Below, piece by piece: positions 17,442 to 26,507 of a stretch of DNA of 64,000 bases. The translations under genes and the position numbers were made by a program. The notes beneath the pieces were generated by a model, which was not told the DNA's origin, ran no database searches, and saw only the letters and a list, made by a program, of their open reading frames with translations. The first letter of the stretch is position 1. Every line of letters starts with the position of its first letter. The stretch is from JAJEBT01 sp965221485 (lineage in GTDB: Bacteria; Pseudomonadota; Alphaproteobacteria; MPNO01; UBA830): contig OZ244893.1 of the NCBI GenBank assembly GCA_965221485.1, positions 310,001 through 374,000 of the forward strand, read 5' to 3'.

Positions 17442-18221
17442 ATGAAGGGCAGGGTCGCCATCGTGACGGGATCAACACAAGGGATCGGCTCGGGAATCGC
17501 GGAGGCACTCGCTGAAGCCGGCGTGAACGTGATGCTCAACGGTTTCGGTTCCGACAGTGCCATCGTGCGCCAGCGGGACGATCTGGAGCGTCGTTTCGCC
17601 GTTTCTGTTGATCATCACAACGCAGATATGAGATGGCCCGAAGAGATTCGCGATCTGGTGATTCAGACCGAACAGCGCTTCGGTCAGGTCGATATTCTTG
17701 TGAACAATGCGGGGATCCAGCATGTGGAACGGATCGAGACGTTCCCTGTCGAGCAATGGGACGCAGTGATCGCGGTCAACCTTTCGGCAGCGTTCCACAC
17801 GACGAAAGCCGTAATCGGCGGGATGAAACAGCGCGCATGGGGACGTATCATCAATATAGCCTCTACACATGGTCTCTTCGCATCGCCGGAAAAGATTGCT
17901 TACATCTCGGCAAAACATGGTCTTGTCGGCATGACCAAGGTGGTGGCCCTTGAGGCGGCCGGAAGTGGCGTGACCTGCAATGCGATCTGTCCGGGCTGGG
18001 TACGAACGGACCTTGCCAACGCCCAGATCGAGGCGCGTGCCGCCAGCGCAGGCGTTTCATTCGACGAGGCAGCCAGAGCCGTGCTCGCGGAGCGGCAACC
18101 GTCATGCGAGTTCACAACCATTGAACAGATCGGAATGACCGCGGTCTTTCTGTGCAGTCAGGCCGCAGCCAACATGACCGGCACGACCGTGTCGCTGGAT
18201 GGCGGCTGGGGTGCGCAATAG
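17442..18221 (+). CDS. bdhA: D-3-hydroxybutyrate dehydrogenase
   Basis: The 259-residue short-chain dehydrogenase has TGSTQGIG (cofactor binding), NNAG, the catalytic Ser/Tyr/Lys set (IASTHG, YISAKHG), and CPGWVRTDL. The C-terminal pattern ANAQIEARAA...LAERQPSCEFTTIEQIG...DGGWGAQ is specific to 3-hydroxybutyrate dehydrogenases, where the Gln after the PGWV block contacts substrate. It oxidises (R)-3-hydroxybutyrate to acetoacetate with NAD+, linking polyhydroxybutyrate or ketone-body use to central metabolism. The ATG at 17442 follows a GGAGGGG stretch. Longer readings upstream are not protein-like. Confidence 0.85.
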   Translation: MKGRVAIVTGSTQGIGSGIAEALAEAGVNVMLNGFGSDSAIVRQRDDLERRFAVSVDHHNADMRWPEEIRDLVIQTEQRFGQVDILVNNAGIQHVERIETFPVEQWDAVIAVNLSAAFHTTKAVIGGMKQRAWGRIINIASTHGLFASPEKIAYISAKHGLVGMTKVVALEAAGSGVTCNAICPGWVRTDLANAQIEARAASAGVSFDEAARAVLAERQPSCEFTTIEQIGMTAVFLCSQAAANMTGTTVSLDGGWGAQ

Positions 18222-18474
18222 GCGCCGCACGGTCGTATTGGCGAAGCACGCTCCGCGCCGCACGATCAGACCCTCGAGGTTCTCTCGGAGTGATGATTGG
18301 TCCGGACCGTTGCGTGGATTCGCCTCTGAGGAGGTCACGCATTGCAAAAGCATTGGACAGGTGCAGGGTTACCTTTTTCCGGCAACCGCGTAATGAACAG
18401 GAAGAGAAGATTGCATGGGTGAAGACTACCGGAATGACCCGCAGCCCCGGCGCTGCGGGTGGTGAACCGAGGCG

Positions 18475-19572
18475 ATGGAACGGCTCTCCGGACATGACAG
18501 GCTGTCTTCCGCTGCCGCCACGGCGTCGTGGGACAGGGGTGATGCCGACCTGGATGTCCTTGTGGCAGAGCTCGTCAGGATCGGCGCCTTCGCCAGCGTC
18601 ACACCTGACGTCATCATGCCCCTCAGGACAAGGGGTCTCAACCATGCGCATTTGCGGATTCAGGGTACCGGAGCCCTCCTCAGGATTCCTCGGTTAAGCG
18701 CTTTCGGGCTCGATCCCCTGCACAATCTCGCTTATCAGAAAGCCTGTTTCCTTCGCGCCGCACCAAGCGAAGCGGTACCCGAACTGCTTGGAGTCATCGA
18801 GCCCCAGACCGGTCTTCCCTGGGGCGCATTCATTGTTCGCGAGGTGTCTGGCTGCGTCCCTGAACTGCCGCGCGATTTGCCGGCCATCGCCCGGTCCCTG
18901 GCTGCCATTCACCAGCTGATCCTGCCCGACGAGCCGCATTGCCATCCTCTCAGGTTTCACAAGGATCCTGTCAGGGAGACGTGTGAGGTGGTCCTTGCAC
19001 AATCGGCCTTTCTGGAGGCGGCCGGTGTCAGCCGGGAGGCCATGACCATCCTTGAGGAAGAACTGCAATGGGTTCGGGATCTGGCGGCGACTGCCGGTCT
19101 GCCTGAGCACCCTGTCACACTGGTTGGCACCGACACGCATCCGGGTAACTTCCTCATTACCGGTTCGGGTAAAGCCATTTTTGTCGATCTGGAAAAAATG
19201 ATCTACGGATCGCCAGCAATCGATCTGGCCCATGCCAGTGTCTACACCTCGACCACGTGGGACGAGGACATAGCCACAGCATTGACGTCCCGGGAAACAG
19301 CAGCGTTCATGGAGAGTTATTTCGCGGCCGTTTCGTTTCGCGCGGCAGAACGGATTCGAAGCTGGTGCCAACCGATGCGGCGGCTGACGTGGTTGCGGAC
19401 AACGACCTGGTGCGCCCGCTGGAACGTCGAGGCCCGTCAGGGCGGGTCCTGGTCTCCGCTACACCGCAATCCCGAATATATGGAGACGATCCGGAAACGT
19501 TTCGAGGACTATCTCAAACCCTCGACTCTGGTCCGGGTCCGCGACAGTATCCTGGCCGAGGACGGCCTTTGA
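18475..19572 (+). CDS. Aminoglycoside phosphotransferase (APH)-fold kinase
   Basis: The 365-residue protein carries the APH/choline-kinase signature: a catalytic loop LVGTDTHPGNFLI (aspartate and asparagine in the D-x-H-x-x-N arrangement) and a metal-binding IFVDLEKMIYGSPAIDLAHA. The N-terminal lobe has NHAHLRIQGTGALLRIPR as the nucleotide-binding sheet. Known relatives phosphorylate small molecules such as choline, homoserine, methylthioribose or aminoglycosides. Nothing here points to drug resistance. It converges on the P450 gene 19 bp away. Substrate unknown. Confidence 0.8.
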   Translation: MERLSGHDRLSSAAATASWDRGDADLDVLVAELVRIGAFASVTPDVIMPLRTRGLNHAHLRIQGTGALLRIPRLSAFGLDPLHNLAYQKACFLRAAPSEAVPELLGVIEPQTGLPWGAFIVREVSGCVPELPRDLPAIARSLAAIHQLILPDEPHCHPLRFHKDPVRETCEVVLAQSAFLEAAGVSREAMTILEEELQWVRDLAATAGLPEHPVTLVGTDTHPGNFLITGSGKAIFVDLEKMIYGSPAIDLAHASVYTSTTWDEDIATALTSRETAAFMESYFAAVSFRAAERIRSWCQPMRRLTWLRTTTWCARWNVEARQGGSWSPLHRNPEYMETIRKRFEDYLKPSTLVRVRDSILAEDGL

Positions 19573-19591
19573 AACCGGAAATGCCCTGGCA

Positions 19592-20842
19592 TCAGGTCCC
19601 CTGTCCGGCTGTAGTTTGTCCGGACGGTTCGACATCGATCCAGAGTTCCTTGAGGCCCCGCAACACAACCCCACCCTTGTAATCGGGTTCACGGTTCAGA
19701 CGTATGGACGAATAGCGGTTCAGGAGACTGGAAAACGCGACCCGGGCTTCCAGTTTTGCCAATGCGGCACCGAGGCAATAATGGATTCCGCGGCCAAAGG
19801 ACAGGTGGTTTCTTGCCTCGCGAGCAATGTCGAGCCTGTCAGGGTCAGGAAAGGCAGACGGATCCCGGTTGGCGGCACCAATCAGGCACAGGATGCGCCT
19901 TCCTGCGGGAACCCGTTTGCCGCCGAATGTTACATCTTCCCGGGTCATGCGTGCGTCGATCTGTACCGGACTGTCGAAGCGCAGAAACTCGTCGATGGCC
20001 GAATCCATCAGATCCGGGTTGGATCGCAGGTGTTGAAGCTGGTCGGGATGGTCAAGCAGCGCTTTCATGCCGTTTCCGATCAGATTCCGGGTCGTTTCGT
20101 TGCCGGCTACCAGTATGAGATGCATGGTCGACAGAAGTTCTTCCCTCGTAAGCCGGTCGCCAGCCTCTTCAGCGGCAAGAAGAGCTGTGACCATGTCGTT
20201 TTGCGGCGATCTCTGGCGTTCCTCGATGATTGTCTCAAAGTAGGCATACAGCTCCTCGCGAACCTTCTGGATGCGCCGAACCTGCCCGGGCTCCAGAAGC
20301 GGCTCGACGCTGCTCGCGGAGACGTTCGACCAGCTTTCGAACTGGTCGCGGTCGGATGGTGGCACACCCAGCATCTCGGCAATAACCGTGACCGGTAACG
20401 GATATCCATAAGCAGACATGAGGTCGAAGGTCGACTGGCCTGCGACGGCATCAAGCAGGTCATCCGCGATCTGCTGGACCCGGGTTTCAAGCCGGGCGAC
20501 GGCTTTCGGTGAGAATGCCCTGGAGACCAGAGATCGAATGCGCGTGTGATCCGGTGGATCCAGGTCGAGCAGTGTCCTCATGCCTGAATCCACGATCGCC
20601 CGGTCGGCGTTTATGAAACCGTGATGATCGCGGAGAACCTTGTCTATGTGCTCATAACTTGTCAGAGCCCAACTGTCGATCAGTCTCATTCTGTGGACCG
20701 GATCCTTGCCACGCATCTTGCGATAGGCCTGGTAGGGATCGTTGATGATGTCTTCTGACAGAGGATTGTAGGCAATACCGCGAGATTCGAGCCACTCCAG
20801 TCCGAGCAGCACCCGCATGACCACAGATTGAATCACATTCAT
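19592..20842 (-). CDS. Cytochrome P450
   Basis: The 416-residue protein is a soluble bacterial-type P450. The heme-cysteine motif is FGRGIHYCLGAALA near residue 355, the I-helix oxygen-activation motif is AGNETTRN, and the K-helix ExxR is EFLR. The stretch DPPDHTRIRSLVSRAFSP near residue 95 is typical of CYP families fed by ferredoxin. No ferredoxin or ferredoxin reductase gene is near, so its electron donor is encoded elsewhere. It is divergent from the FAD oxidoreductase operon. It likely hydroxylates a hydrophobic small molecule. Confidence 0.93.
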   Translation of the reverse strand: MNVIQSVVMRVLLGLEWLESRGIAYNPLSEDIINDPYQAYRKMRGKDPVHRMRLIDSWALTSYEHIDKVLRDHHGFINADRAIVDSGMRTLLDLDPPDHTRIRSLVSRAFSPKAVARLETRVQQIADDLLDAVAGQSTFDLMSAYGYPLPVTVIAEMLGVPPSDRDQFESWSNVSASSVEPLLEPGQVRRIQKVREELYAYFETIIEERQRSPQNDMVTALLAAEEAGDRLTREELLSTMHLILVAGNETTRNLIGNGMKALLDHPDQLQHLRSNPDLMDSAIDEFLRFDSPVQIDARMTREDVTFGGKRVPAGRRILCLIGAANRDPSAFPDPDRLDIAREARNHLSFGRGIHYCLGAALAKLEARVAFSSLLNRYSSIRLNREPDYKGGVVLRGLKELWIDVEPSGQTTAGQGT

Positions 20843-21454
20843 GGAAGGTCTCCCAGGGCACCCGGAGCGGGTTAATGATCGGTTTCACGGTGCCGACGGC
20901 ACGCTGATATATAGTCCGGGACGCTGCTGCAGGAAACCCGGCAGTTCTGTCAGCGGAAACAACGCAATACCTCCAAGGTTGCCCGACAGGCAGATCCGGA
21001 TCGTCGACCCCCACAGGAGGTCGCGGCGTTCGGTCTCCGGGCTGCATGGGGTAAGTCCGGGGCAGGGCGTCGGGGCCATCGACCGGGACCCTGCATAATC
21101 AACAAAGGCGAACAGTTGGTCCCACAGGGACACCAGACAATCCGAAATGGGATTGAAACCCGGACATGGCGGCAAACCCGGTCGTCAGGTCTCTCCTTGC
21201 CAAATTCCGGATCATGACCCGTCAGGACAACTGCGTTTGATGGATGGCGTGTCGATTGCCGACCGTCTTGCGGAGTGTCCCGCTTATGTGGTGATTGTCG
21301 GGCTTTGGTATCTGCCGGACCAGCCGGGCGCCGTTGCGTCACCGCACCGATTGACAGAAGCGTGATCTCCGGGATGATGCGGTGGCTGTGCCGGGGTCAT
21401 TCCCGGCCATCGTGGCGATCGGTTTCAGGTGGCTTTTCCTGGGAGGGCAGCAAC
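20843..21454. other. Divergent intergenic region (P450 / FAD oxidoreductase)
   Basis: These 612 bases lie between the minus-strand P450 and the plus-strand FAD oxidoreductase. Open frames run through parts of it, including one in frame with the oxidoreductase, but none shows a recognisable protein. Promoters and operators for both directions are expected. No clear palindrome was found by eye. Confidence 0.5.
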
Positions 21455-22726
21455 ATGACAGAAACCCGACCAATCTCTCTCTGGGACGATACAGCAGCCG
21501 AAGCGGATCACGAAAACCTCCTGGCGGGCGACAGCAAAACGCAGGTCGCCATTGTCGGGGGCGGCTTCACGGGTCTTTCGACGGCACTGCATGCGGCCAG
21601 ACGCGGGATTGAATGCCACGTTCTTGAGGCGAACCGGATCGGGCATGGAGGATCTGGCCGCAATGTCGGCCTCGTCAATCCCGGGCTGTGGCTTCCGCCA
21701 CAGGATGTCGTGGCGAGACTCGGGACCGAAAGAGGTGAATTGCTGCTCCAGACACTGGGTGATGCACCTGCCTATGTCAGGTCCCTGATCGAGCGCTACC
21801 AGATTCAATGCGAGGCAACATTTGAAGGAACCATTCATGCCGCCCACTCGCCGCGTGCTCTCGCCGGTCTCGAGCGCCGGGCAGAAGCATGGTTGCAGCT
21901 CGGCGCCCCGGTCACGCTGCTCTCCAGGGCACAGGCTGCTGACAGGATCGGCAGCCTCGCATTTCACGGTGGCCTTTTCGATGCCCGGGCCGGAACCATC
22001 AATCCCATGGGATATGTCCGCGGTCTGGCACGCGTCGCCCGGTCGGCAGGTGCTCGCATTTCGACCGGAGTCCGGGTCCGTCTGCTCGAACGACAGGGTC
22101 AAAACTGGATCCTTGAAACCGACCATGGCCGGATCACAGCCGACTATGTAGTCCTTGGAACCAACGCCTATACCGATGACTTATGGCCCGGGCTCAGTAA
22201 AACCTTCATTCCGATTCCGTTTTTTCAGGTTGCGACGGTCCCGCTAGGGGAGCGGGTTCGGTCCATTCTCCGGAACGGGGAGGGCCTCTGGGACACGGGG
22301 ATGGTGATGTCAGCGGTGAGGCGGGATATCTTTGGTCGCCTGATCATGGGTTCCATGGGCCGGGTCTTCGGGGGCCAGCGCGGCCTCTCAATTCGTTGGG
22401 CCGGACGCAACATCCGCCGGTTTTTTCCGTCGCTCGGCCAGGTTGAGTTCGAAAACGCGTGGTATGGCCGGATTGCGCTTACGCTCGATCATCTGCCCCG
22501 CATCTATCGCCTTGCTGACAACCTCTATTCACCCATCGGTTATAACGGGCGAGGGATCACACCTGGAACCGTCTTCGGGCGGGCGATGGCCGAACTCCTT
22601 GACGGCGGACGGGAGGAGGAATTGCCGCTTGTTGTCACGAAACCCGAACCGGTGGCGTTGGCCCCCCTGAAATCGCGTCTCTACAGCACGGCATTTGCTG
22701 CGGGCCAGCTGTGGCGATCGCTCTGA
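21455..22726 (+). CDS. FAD-dependent amine/amino-acid oxidoreductase (DAO family)
   Basis: The product is 423 residues from the ATG at 21455, which has GGGAGGGC upstream. The FAD-binding motif VAIVGGGFTGLSTALHAARRG lies about residues 30-50 and GGSGRNVGLVNPG follows, as in gamma-glutamylputrescine oxidase and other DAO-family flavoproteins. YSPIGYNGRGIT near the C-terminus is the second flavin contact. Such enzymes oxidise a secondary or primary amine to an imine. The downstream SDR (45 bp) and the ketimine-reductase-like protein make a short plus-strand operon, probably for an amino acid or amine derivative. Confidence 0.85.
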   Translation: MTETRPISLWDDTAAEADHENLLAGDSKTQVAIVGGGFTGLSTALHAARRGIECHVLEANRIGHGGSGRNVGLVNPGLWLPPQDVVARLGTERGELLLQTLGDAPAYVRSLIERYQIQCEATFEGTIHAAHSPRALAGLERRAEAWLQLGAPVTLLSRAQAADRIGSLAFHGGLFDARAGTINPMGYVRGLARVARSAGARISTGVRVRLLERQGQNWILETDHGRITADYVVLGTNAYTDDLWPGLSKTFIPIPFFQVATVPLGERVRSILRNGEGLWDTGMVMSAVRRDIFGRLIMGSMGRVFGGQRGLSIRWAGRNIRRFFPSLGQVEFENAWYGRIALTLDHLPRIYRLADNLYSPIGYNGRGITPGTVFGRAMAELLDGGREEELPLVVTKPEPVALAPLKSRLYSTAFAAGQLWRSL

Positions 22727-22770
22727 GACAACCGCATGGGGGCACTTCCGATGACAGACTGGAGAAAAAC

Positions 22771-23517
22771 ATGACTGCAACCGCACTGATTACCGGCGGG
22801 GCGCAGGGAATCGGCTATGCCTGCGCCGAAGCCCTCGCCGAAACCGGCGCAAGAATCCTTCTTGCCGATATCAATGAAAAAGGCGTCATGGAGGCAGCGG
22901 AAAGGCTTGGTCCTGATGCTGTGTCGCTGGCCTGCGATATGGGTGACGCCGATCAGATCCATGACATGTTCGATCGGGTCGAGGCTGGGTACGGCGCCGT
23001 CTCCACACTCGTCAACTGTGCCGGAATAGCAATACCCGGTGATTTTCTGGAGACATCGTTGCAAGACTTCACGTCAGTGATCAATGTCAATCTGATCGGC
23101 GCGTTCGTTTCCACCCAGTGTGCAGCGCGCGCCATGATTGCGGCCGGCATTCGGGGTGCGATCATCAACATGTCCTCGATCAATGCCCAGGTGGCGATTC
23201 CTTCGGTTGCCGCATACTGCGCTTCCAAGGGCGGGTTGATGCAACTCACCAAGGCCAGCGCCCTTGCTCTGGCGCCGCACGGAATTCGGGTCAATGCGGT
23301 GGGACCCGGATCGATCGATACTGCGATGATGGCGAGCGTCAACGCAAATCCCGACGCCATGAAGACAGCGATGTCGCGGACACCGCTCAAACGGATGGGA
23401 ACGCCACGGGAAGTCGCTGATGTGGTTGCGTTTCTTGCCAGCGAAAGGGCGAGTTACATCACCGGTGAAACAATCTACGTTGACGGTGGCCGCCTCGGCC
23501 TCAACTATACCTGTTGA
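22771..23517 (+). CDS. Short-chain dehydrogenase/reductase
   Basis: The 248-residue classical SDR has TGGAQGIG (NAD(P) binding), NCAG in place of NNAG, NMSSINAQ with the catalytic Ser, YCASKGG with the Tyr/Lys pair, and VDGGRLGLNYTC at the end. Asp in LLADIN after strand two suggests NAD rather than NADP. GGAGAAAAAC precedes the ATG at 22771. It is the middle gene of the plus-strand operon and probably oxidises a hydroxy intermediate made by its neighbours. Confidence 0.87.
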   Translation: MTATALITGGAQGIGYACAEALAETGARILLADINEKGVMEAAERLGPDAVSLACDMGDADQIHDMFDRVEAGYGAVSTLVNCAGIAIPGDFLETSLQDFTSVINVNLIGAFVSTQCAARAMIAAGIRGAIINMSSINAQVAIPSVAAYCASKGGLMQLTKASALALAPHGIRVNAVGPGSIDTAMMASVNANPDAMKTAMSRTPLKRMGTPREVADVVAFLASERASYITGETIYVDGGRLGLNYTC

Positions 23518-23597
23518 CGGCCGGCATCATGGTTTCCTGATCCGAAAACGCCAGAACATCGGGATCCCGCAGCTGAAACCGCCCCGGAGGACCAGAC

Positions 23598-24506
23598 ATG
23601 ACCGCGCTGGACAATTTGCCTTTCTACAGTGAAGCCGCGATAGCGGCGGTTCTGGAATGGGATCCCCTCATCGATACCATCGAACGGGCGATGATCGCAT
23701 TCTCGAAAGGCGAGGTGTCGCAGCCGGTACGCCAGATGGTGCCGGTGCCCGGGCATGATGCCATCATCGCCGCGATGCCGGCGGTCGGAGAGGCGATGGC
23801 CGTCAAGGTGGTCACGCTCTATCATGAGAATGCAGGAACCGGCCGCCCGACCCACCAGGCGGTGATCCTGTTGTTCGACAAGAGCAACGGAGCGCCGCTG
23901 GCCGTGCTTGACGGCCGTCTGATTACCGAAATGAGAACGGCCGCCGGCACGGCGGCCGCAGCGCGACGGCTGGCGACCCGCGAACCGAAAATACTGACCA
24001 TCATGGGGAGCGGCGTTCAGGCGCGTGCCCATGCTGCTGCCCTGGCACGCGTGAGGAATGCGCCGATACTCCGGCTTTGGGCGCGCTCCGAGTCTTCGGG
24101 GCGACGGGCGGCCGAAGATATTGGTGCGGAGTTCATCGCGAACGCCGAAGATGCGGTTCGCGATGCGGACATTGTCGTATGTGCAACGTCGGCCACGGAA
24201 CCCATACTTGAGGGTGCCTGGTTGAAGACTGGAGCCTTCGTCGCTTCGGTTGGCTGGAATACGGCAGACGGACGCGAACTCGATGATGCGGCGATGGCCA
24301 ATATCGTGATTGTCGAATCCCGCGATGCGGCCCGCAACCAGGCAGGAAATGTGCGGGGGTCAGGTTGCCGGATTGCGGCCGAGATCGGTGAGGTCTATGC
24401 CGGTGCCCGTCCCGTGCCGTCATCCGGCACCGTGATTTACGATTCGGTGGGCATTGCCATTATGGACGTGGCCGCCGCCCAGCTGGCCTGGGAACGGTTG
24501 CAGTAG
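23598..24506 (+). CDS. Ornithine cyclodeaminase / mu-crystallin family protein
   Basis: The 302-residue protein has the family's Rossmann motif TIMGSGVQARAHAAALARV, the preceding LDGRLITEMRTAA block, and an N-terminal dimerisation part. Members reduce cyclic ketimines (delta-1-pyrroline-2-carboxylate), deaminate ornithine to proline, or dehydrogenate alanine. The upstream FAD oxidoreductase makes an imine-reductase or imine-handling role plausible (inference). A GGAGG-like site lies in CCGGAGGACCAGAC before the ATG at 23598. It is the last gene of the operon and converges on the crotonase gene. Confidence 0.87.
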   Translation: MTALDNLPFYSEAAIAAVLEWDPLIDTIERAMIAFSKGEVSQPVRQMVPVPGHDAIIAAMPAVGEAMAVKVVTLYHENAGTGRPTHQAVILLFDKSNGAPLAVLDGRLITEMRTAAGTAAAARRLATREPKILTIMGSGVQARAHAAALARVRNAPILRLWARSESSGRRAAEDIGAEFIANAEDAVRDADIVVCATSATEPILEGAWLKTGAFVASVGWNTADGRELDDAAMANIVIVESRDAARNQAGNVRGSGCRIAAEIGEVYAGARPVPSSGTVIYDSVGIAIMDVAAAQLAWERLQ

Positions 24507-24585
24507 TTTATCGCGAAACTGACATTGGCCTGACGCCCCGGAGGGATGGTGTCCTTGCTTGTTGGCGCACTGGCCTGTTCGCCGC

Positions 24586-25365
24586 TCAGTGCCCCTCGAA
24601 GACCGGCTTCGATCTGGTAGAAAATGCGCGATAGGCTGCCCGGTAGTCATGGCTGTCGCCATAGGATGCCGCCGCGACGAAGGCCTCGGCCGGGGTTGTT
24701 TCCGTACCGGCGACCCGGCGAATCGCCTCACGGTTATAGCGTGCTGCCAACGGCGCACCGGAGGATATTCGTGCCACTGTTTCCGTTGTTTCGGCATCAA
24801 GTCCGTCGGTGCCGGTCACTCTTGTGACGATGCCCCGCGCACAAGCCTCATCGGCACTGTAGATGCGTCCCTCCAGTACCATTTCGAGTGCCGCAGCGCG
24901 CCCGATCGTATGGACCAGGGTCTGCGCCAGCGCCGGATCCAGATAGATCCCCATCGTCTTGACCGGCAGGCCGAGACGGGCGTCTGAAGAGGCAAGACGG
25001 ATGTCGCAGGCAAGTGCAATCTCGAGACCACCGCCCAGACAAAATCCGGCTATGCGGGCTACGGTCGGATGCAGGCTCGCATCTATGGCTGCAACCGTTG
25101 CGGCCGTTATCTCGTTATAGGTCTGCACCTGGGCCGCCGTTCCCCGGGCGGACTCAAATTCTCCGATATCGTTGCCCGAAGAGAAGGCATCGTTTCCGGC
25201 GCCGGTAATCACCACGCAACGGAGATCGCTTCGGCGGTTGAGCGCGATCATGGTGCTGCCGATACTGCGCCAGGTCTCGGAATCAAGCGCGTTCCGCTTC
25301 TCCGGCCGGTTGATAATGACAGTCGCCGTCGTATCCTCGATCCTGCAGAGAACCTTGTCGCTCAT
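24586..25365 (-). CDS. Enoyl-CoA hydratase/isomerase family protein
   Basis: The 259-residue crotonase has NRPEKRNALDSETW near the N-terminus, the oxyanion-hole block SSGNDIGEF, and AGFCLGGGLEIALACDIRLA, ending in an ARYNREAIRR helix. The catalytic glutamates of true hydratases are not obvious, so isomerase or other acyl-CoA chemistry is possible. The start is the ATG at 25365; the frame upstream of it is not protein-like. It follows the 2-hydroxyacid dehydrogenase gene by 31 bp on the same strand and may form a two-gene unit with it. Confidence 0.85.
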   Translation of the reverse strand: MSDKVLCRIEDTTATVIINRPEKRNALDSETWRSIGSTMIALNRRSDLRCVVITGAGNDAFSSGNDIGEFESARGTAAQVQTYNEITAATVAAIDASLHPTVARIAGFCLGGGLEIALACDIRLASSDARLGLPVKTMGIYLDPALAQTLVHTIGRAAALEMVLEGRIYSADEACARGIVTRVTGTDGLDAETTETVARISSGAPLAARYNREAIRRVAGTETTPAEAFVAAASYGDSHDYRAAYRAFSTRSKPVFEGH

Positions 25366-25396
25366 CGCTTCTGATATCCTGCGCGGCCCGGGATGG

Positions 25397-26479
25397 TTAC
25401 GGGCCCCTGTTGATGGCCTCAGCCAGGTTGGAAACCAGCTCTTCCATGTCCATAGCGGCGCCATGCCGTGAGGCCACGGCGGTATGGGGTGTGAGCACCA
25501 CCTTCTTGTATGATTTCAAGGGCTCATCCGGTGGTGCGGGTTCCTGGTAGTGGACATCAAGGGCGACCCCTCCAAGCCGGTCCTCTTTCAGTGCCTCGAT
25601 CAGGGCGTCCCTGTCGATAATCGGAGCTCTCGAGATATTAACGATGAAGGCGCCATCCTTCATGCGGCCGAAGGCTTCGGCATTGATCATGCCCCGGGTG
25701 GAATCGTTCAGGGGAAGATGAATACTGATGAAGTCCGAACGCTCAAGGATGTCTTCCAACCCGCAATAGGTGGCTCCAAATCGGGCTTCAGTCTCGCTCG
25801 GGAGCCGGTGGCGCTGGTAATAGAGAACATTGGCGCCGAACGCATGGACCCGCTGGGCGACCTCTCGTCCGATTTCACCCAGCCCCAGACAGCCAACCGT
25901 GGCGCCGTGAAGGGTGCGGAGACCCGGCACGCGGGCCCAGTTGGCGGCAGCGATATGCCTGCGGTCGTACATCCTGGGTGAAAAACCGGCCTCCCGAAGA
26001 CTGTCTTCGTCAATACGCCCGTCGATAAGGAACAGTTTCTTGGCCATGGAGAGCATAAGGGCTATGGCATGCTCGGCGACAGCGATATTGACCCGTCTCC
26101 TGAGCGGCTTGACGATAACGGCACGGGCAGCGGCGGCGGGGAGATTGATGTTGCGCAGGTCAACACCAAATTTCTGCACGATCCGGAGCTGCTTCGCCGC
26201 CGCGAACTCCGTCGTACCGATTGTCAACTCCTGACAGATCACCGCATCCGCATCCGCGATCGCACCCCGAAGGGCCTCCTGATCCCTGACCATCAGGAAC
26301 CGGGCCGGATAAAGATCTCCACATGAGGCACGGAGGCCATCGACCCATGGGTCGAATTCCGGCATGTCAACGTGATAATAGTCGGCGATCGCCGCGCGGC
26401 GTTCGGCACTGGTCGCGGGATCCAGGATCACCTGGGCCGTTCGTATGATGACATCGTCCTCAGCCACAACAACAGGCAT
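25397..26479 (-). CDS. D-2-hydroxyacid dehydrogenase family protein
   Basis: The 360-residue protein has the NAD-binding motif VGCLGLGEIGREVAQRV, the catalytic arginine in VNISRAPIIDRDALI, the glutamate in HYQEPAPPDEPL, and the histidine in LTPHTAVASR. Together these are the R/E/H set of D-isomer-specific 2-hydroxyacid dehydrogenases, such as glyoxylate, hydroxypyruvate or phosphoglycerate enzymes. An N-terminal stretch of about 60 residues precedes the usual substrate domain. It reversibly reduces a 2-oxo acid with NAD(P)H. It is followed by the crotonase gene. Confidence 0.88.
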   Translation of the reverse strand: MPVVVAEDDVIIRTAQVILDPATSAERRAAIADYYHVDMPEFDPWVDGLRASCGDLYPARFLMVRDQEALRGAIADADAVICQELTIGTTEFAAAKQLRIVQKFGVDLRNINLPAAAARAVIVKPLRRRVNIAVAEHAIALMLSMAKKLFLIDGRIDEDSLREAGFSPRMYDRRHIAAANWARVPGLRTLHGATVGCLGLGEIGREVAQRVHAFGANVLYYQRHRLPSETEARFGATYCGLEDILERSDFISIHLPLNDSTRGMINAEAFGRMKDGAFIVNISRAPIIDRDALIEALKEDRLGGVALDVHYQEPAPPDEPLKSYKKVVLTPHTAVASRHGAAMDMEELVSNLAEAINRGP

Positions 26480-26507
26480 CAGCGGTTCCTTGCTCGTGTG
26501 CGGGGGA

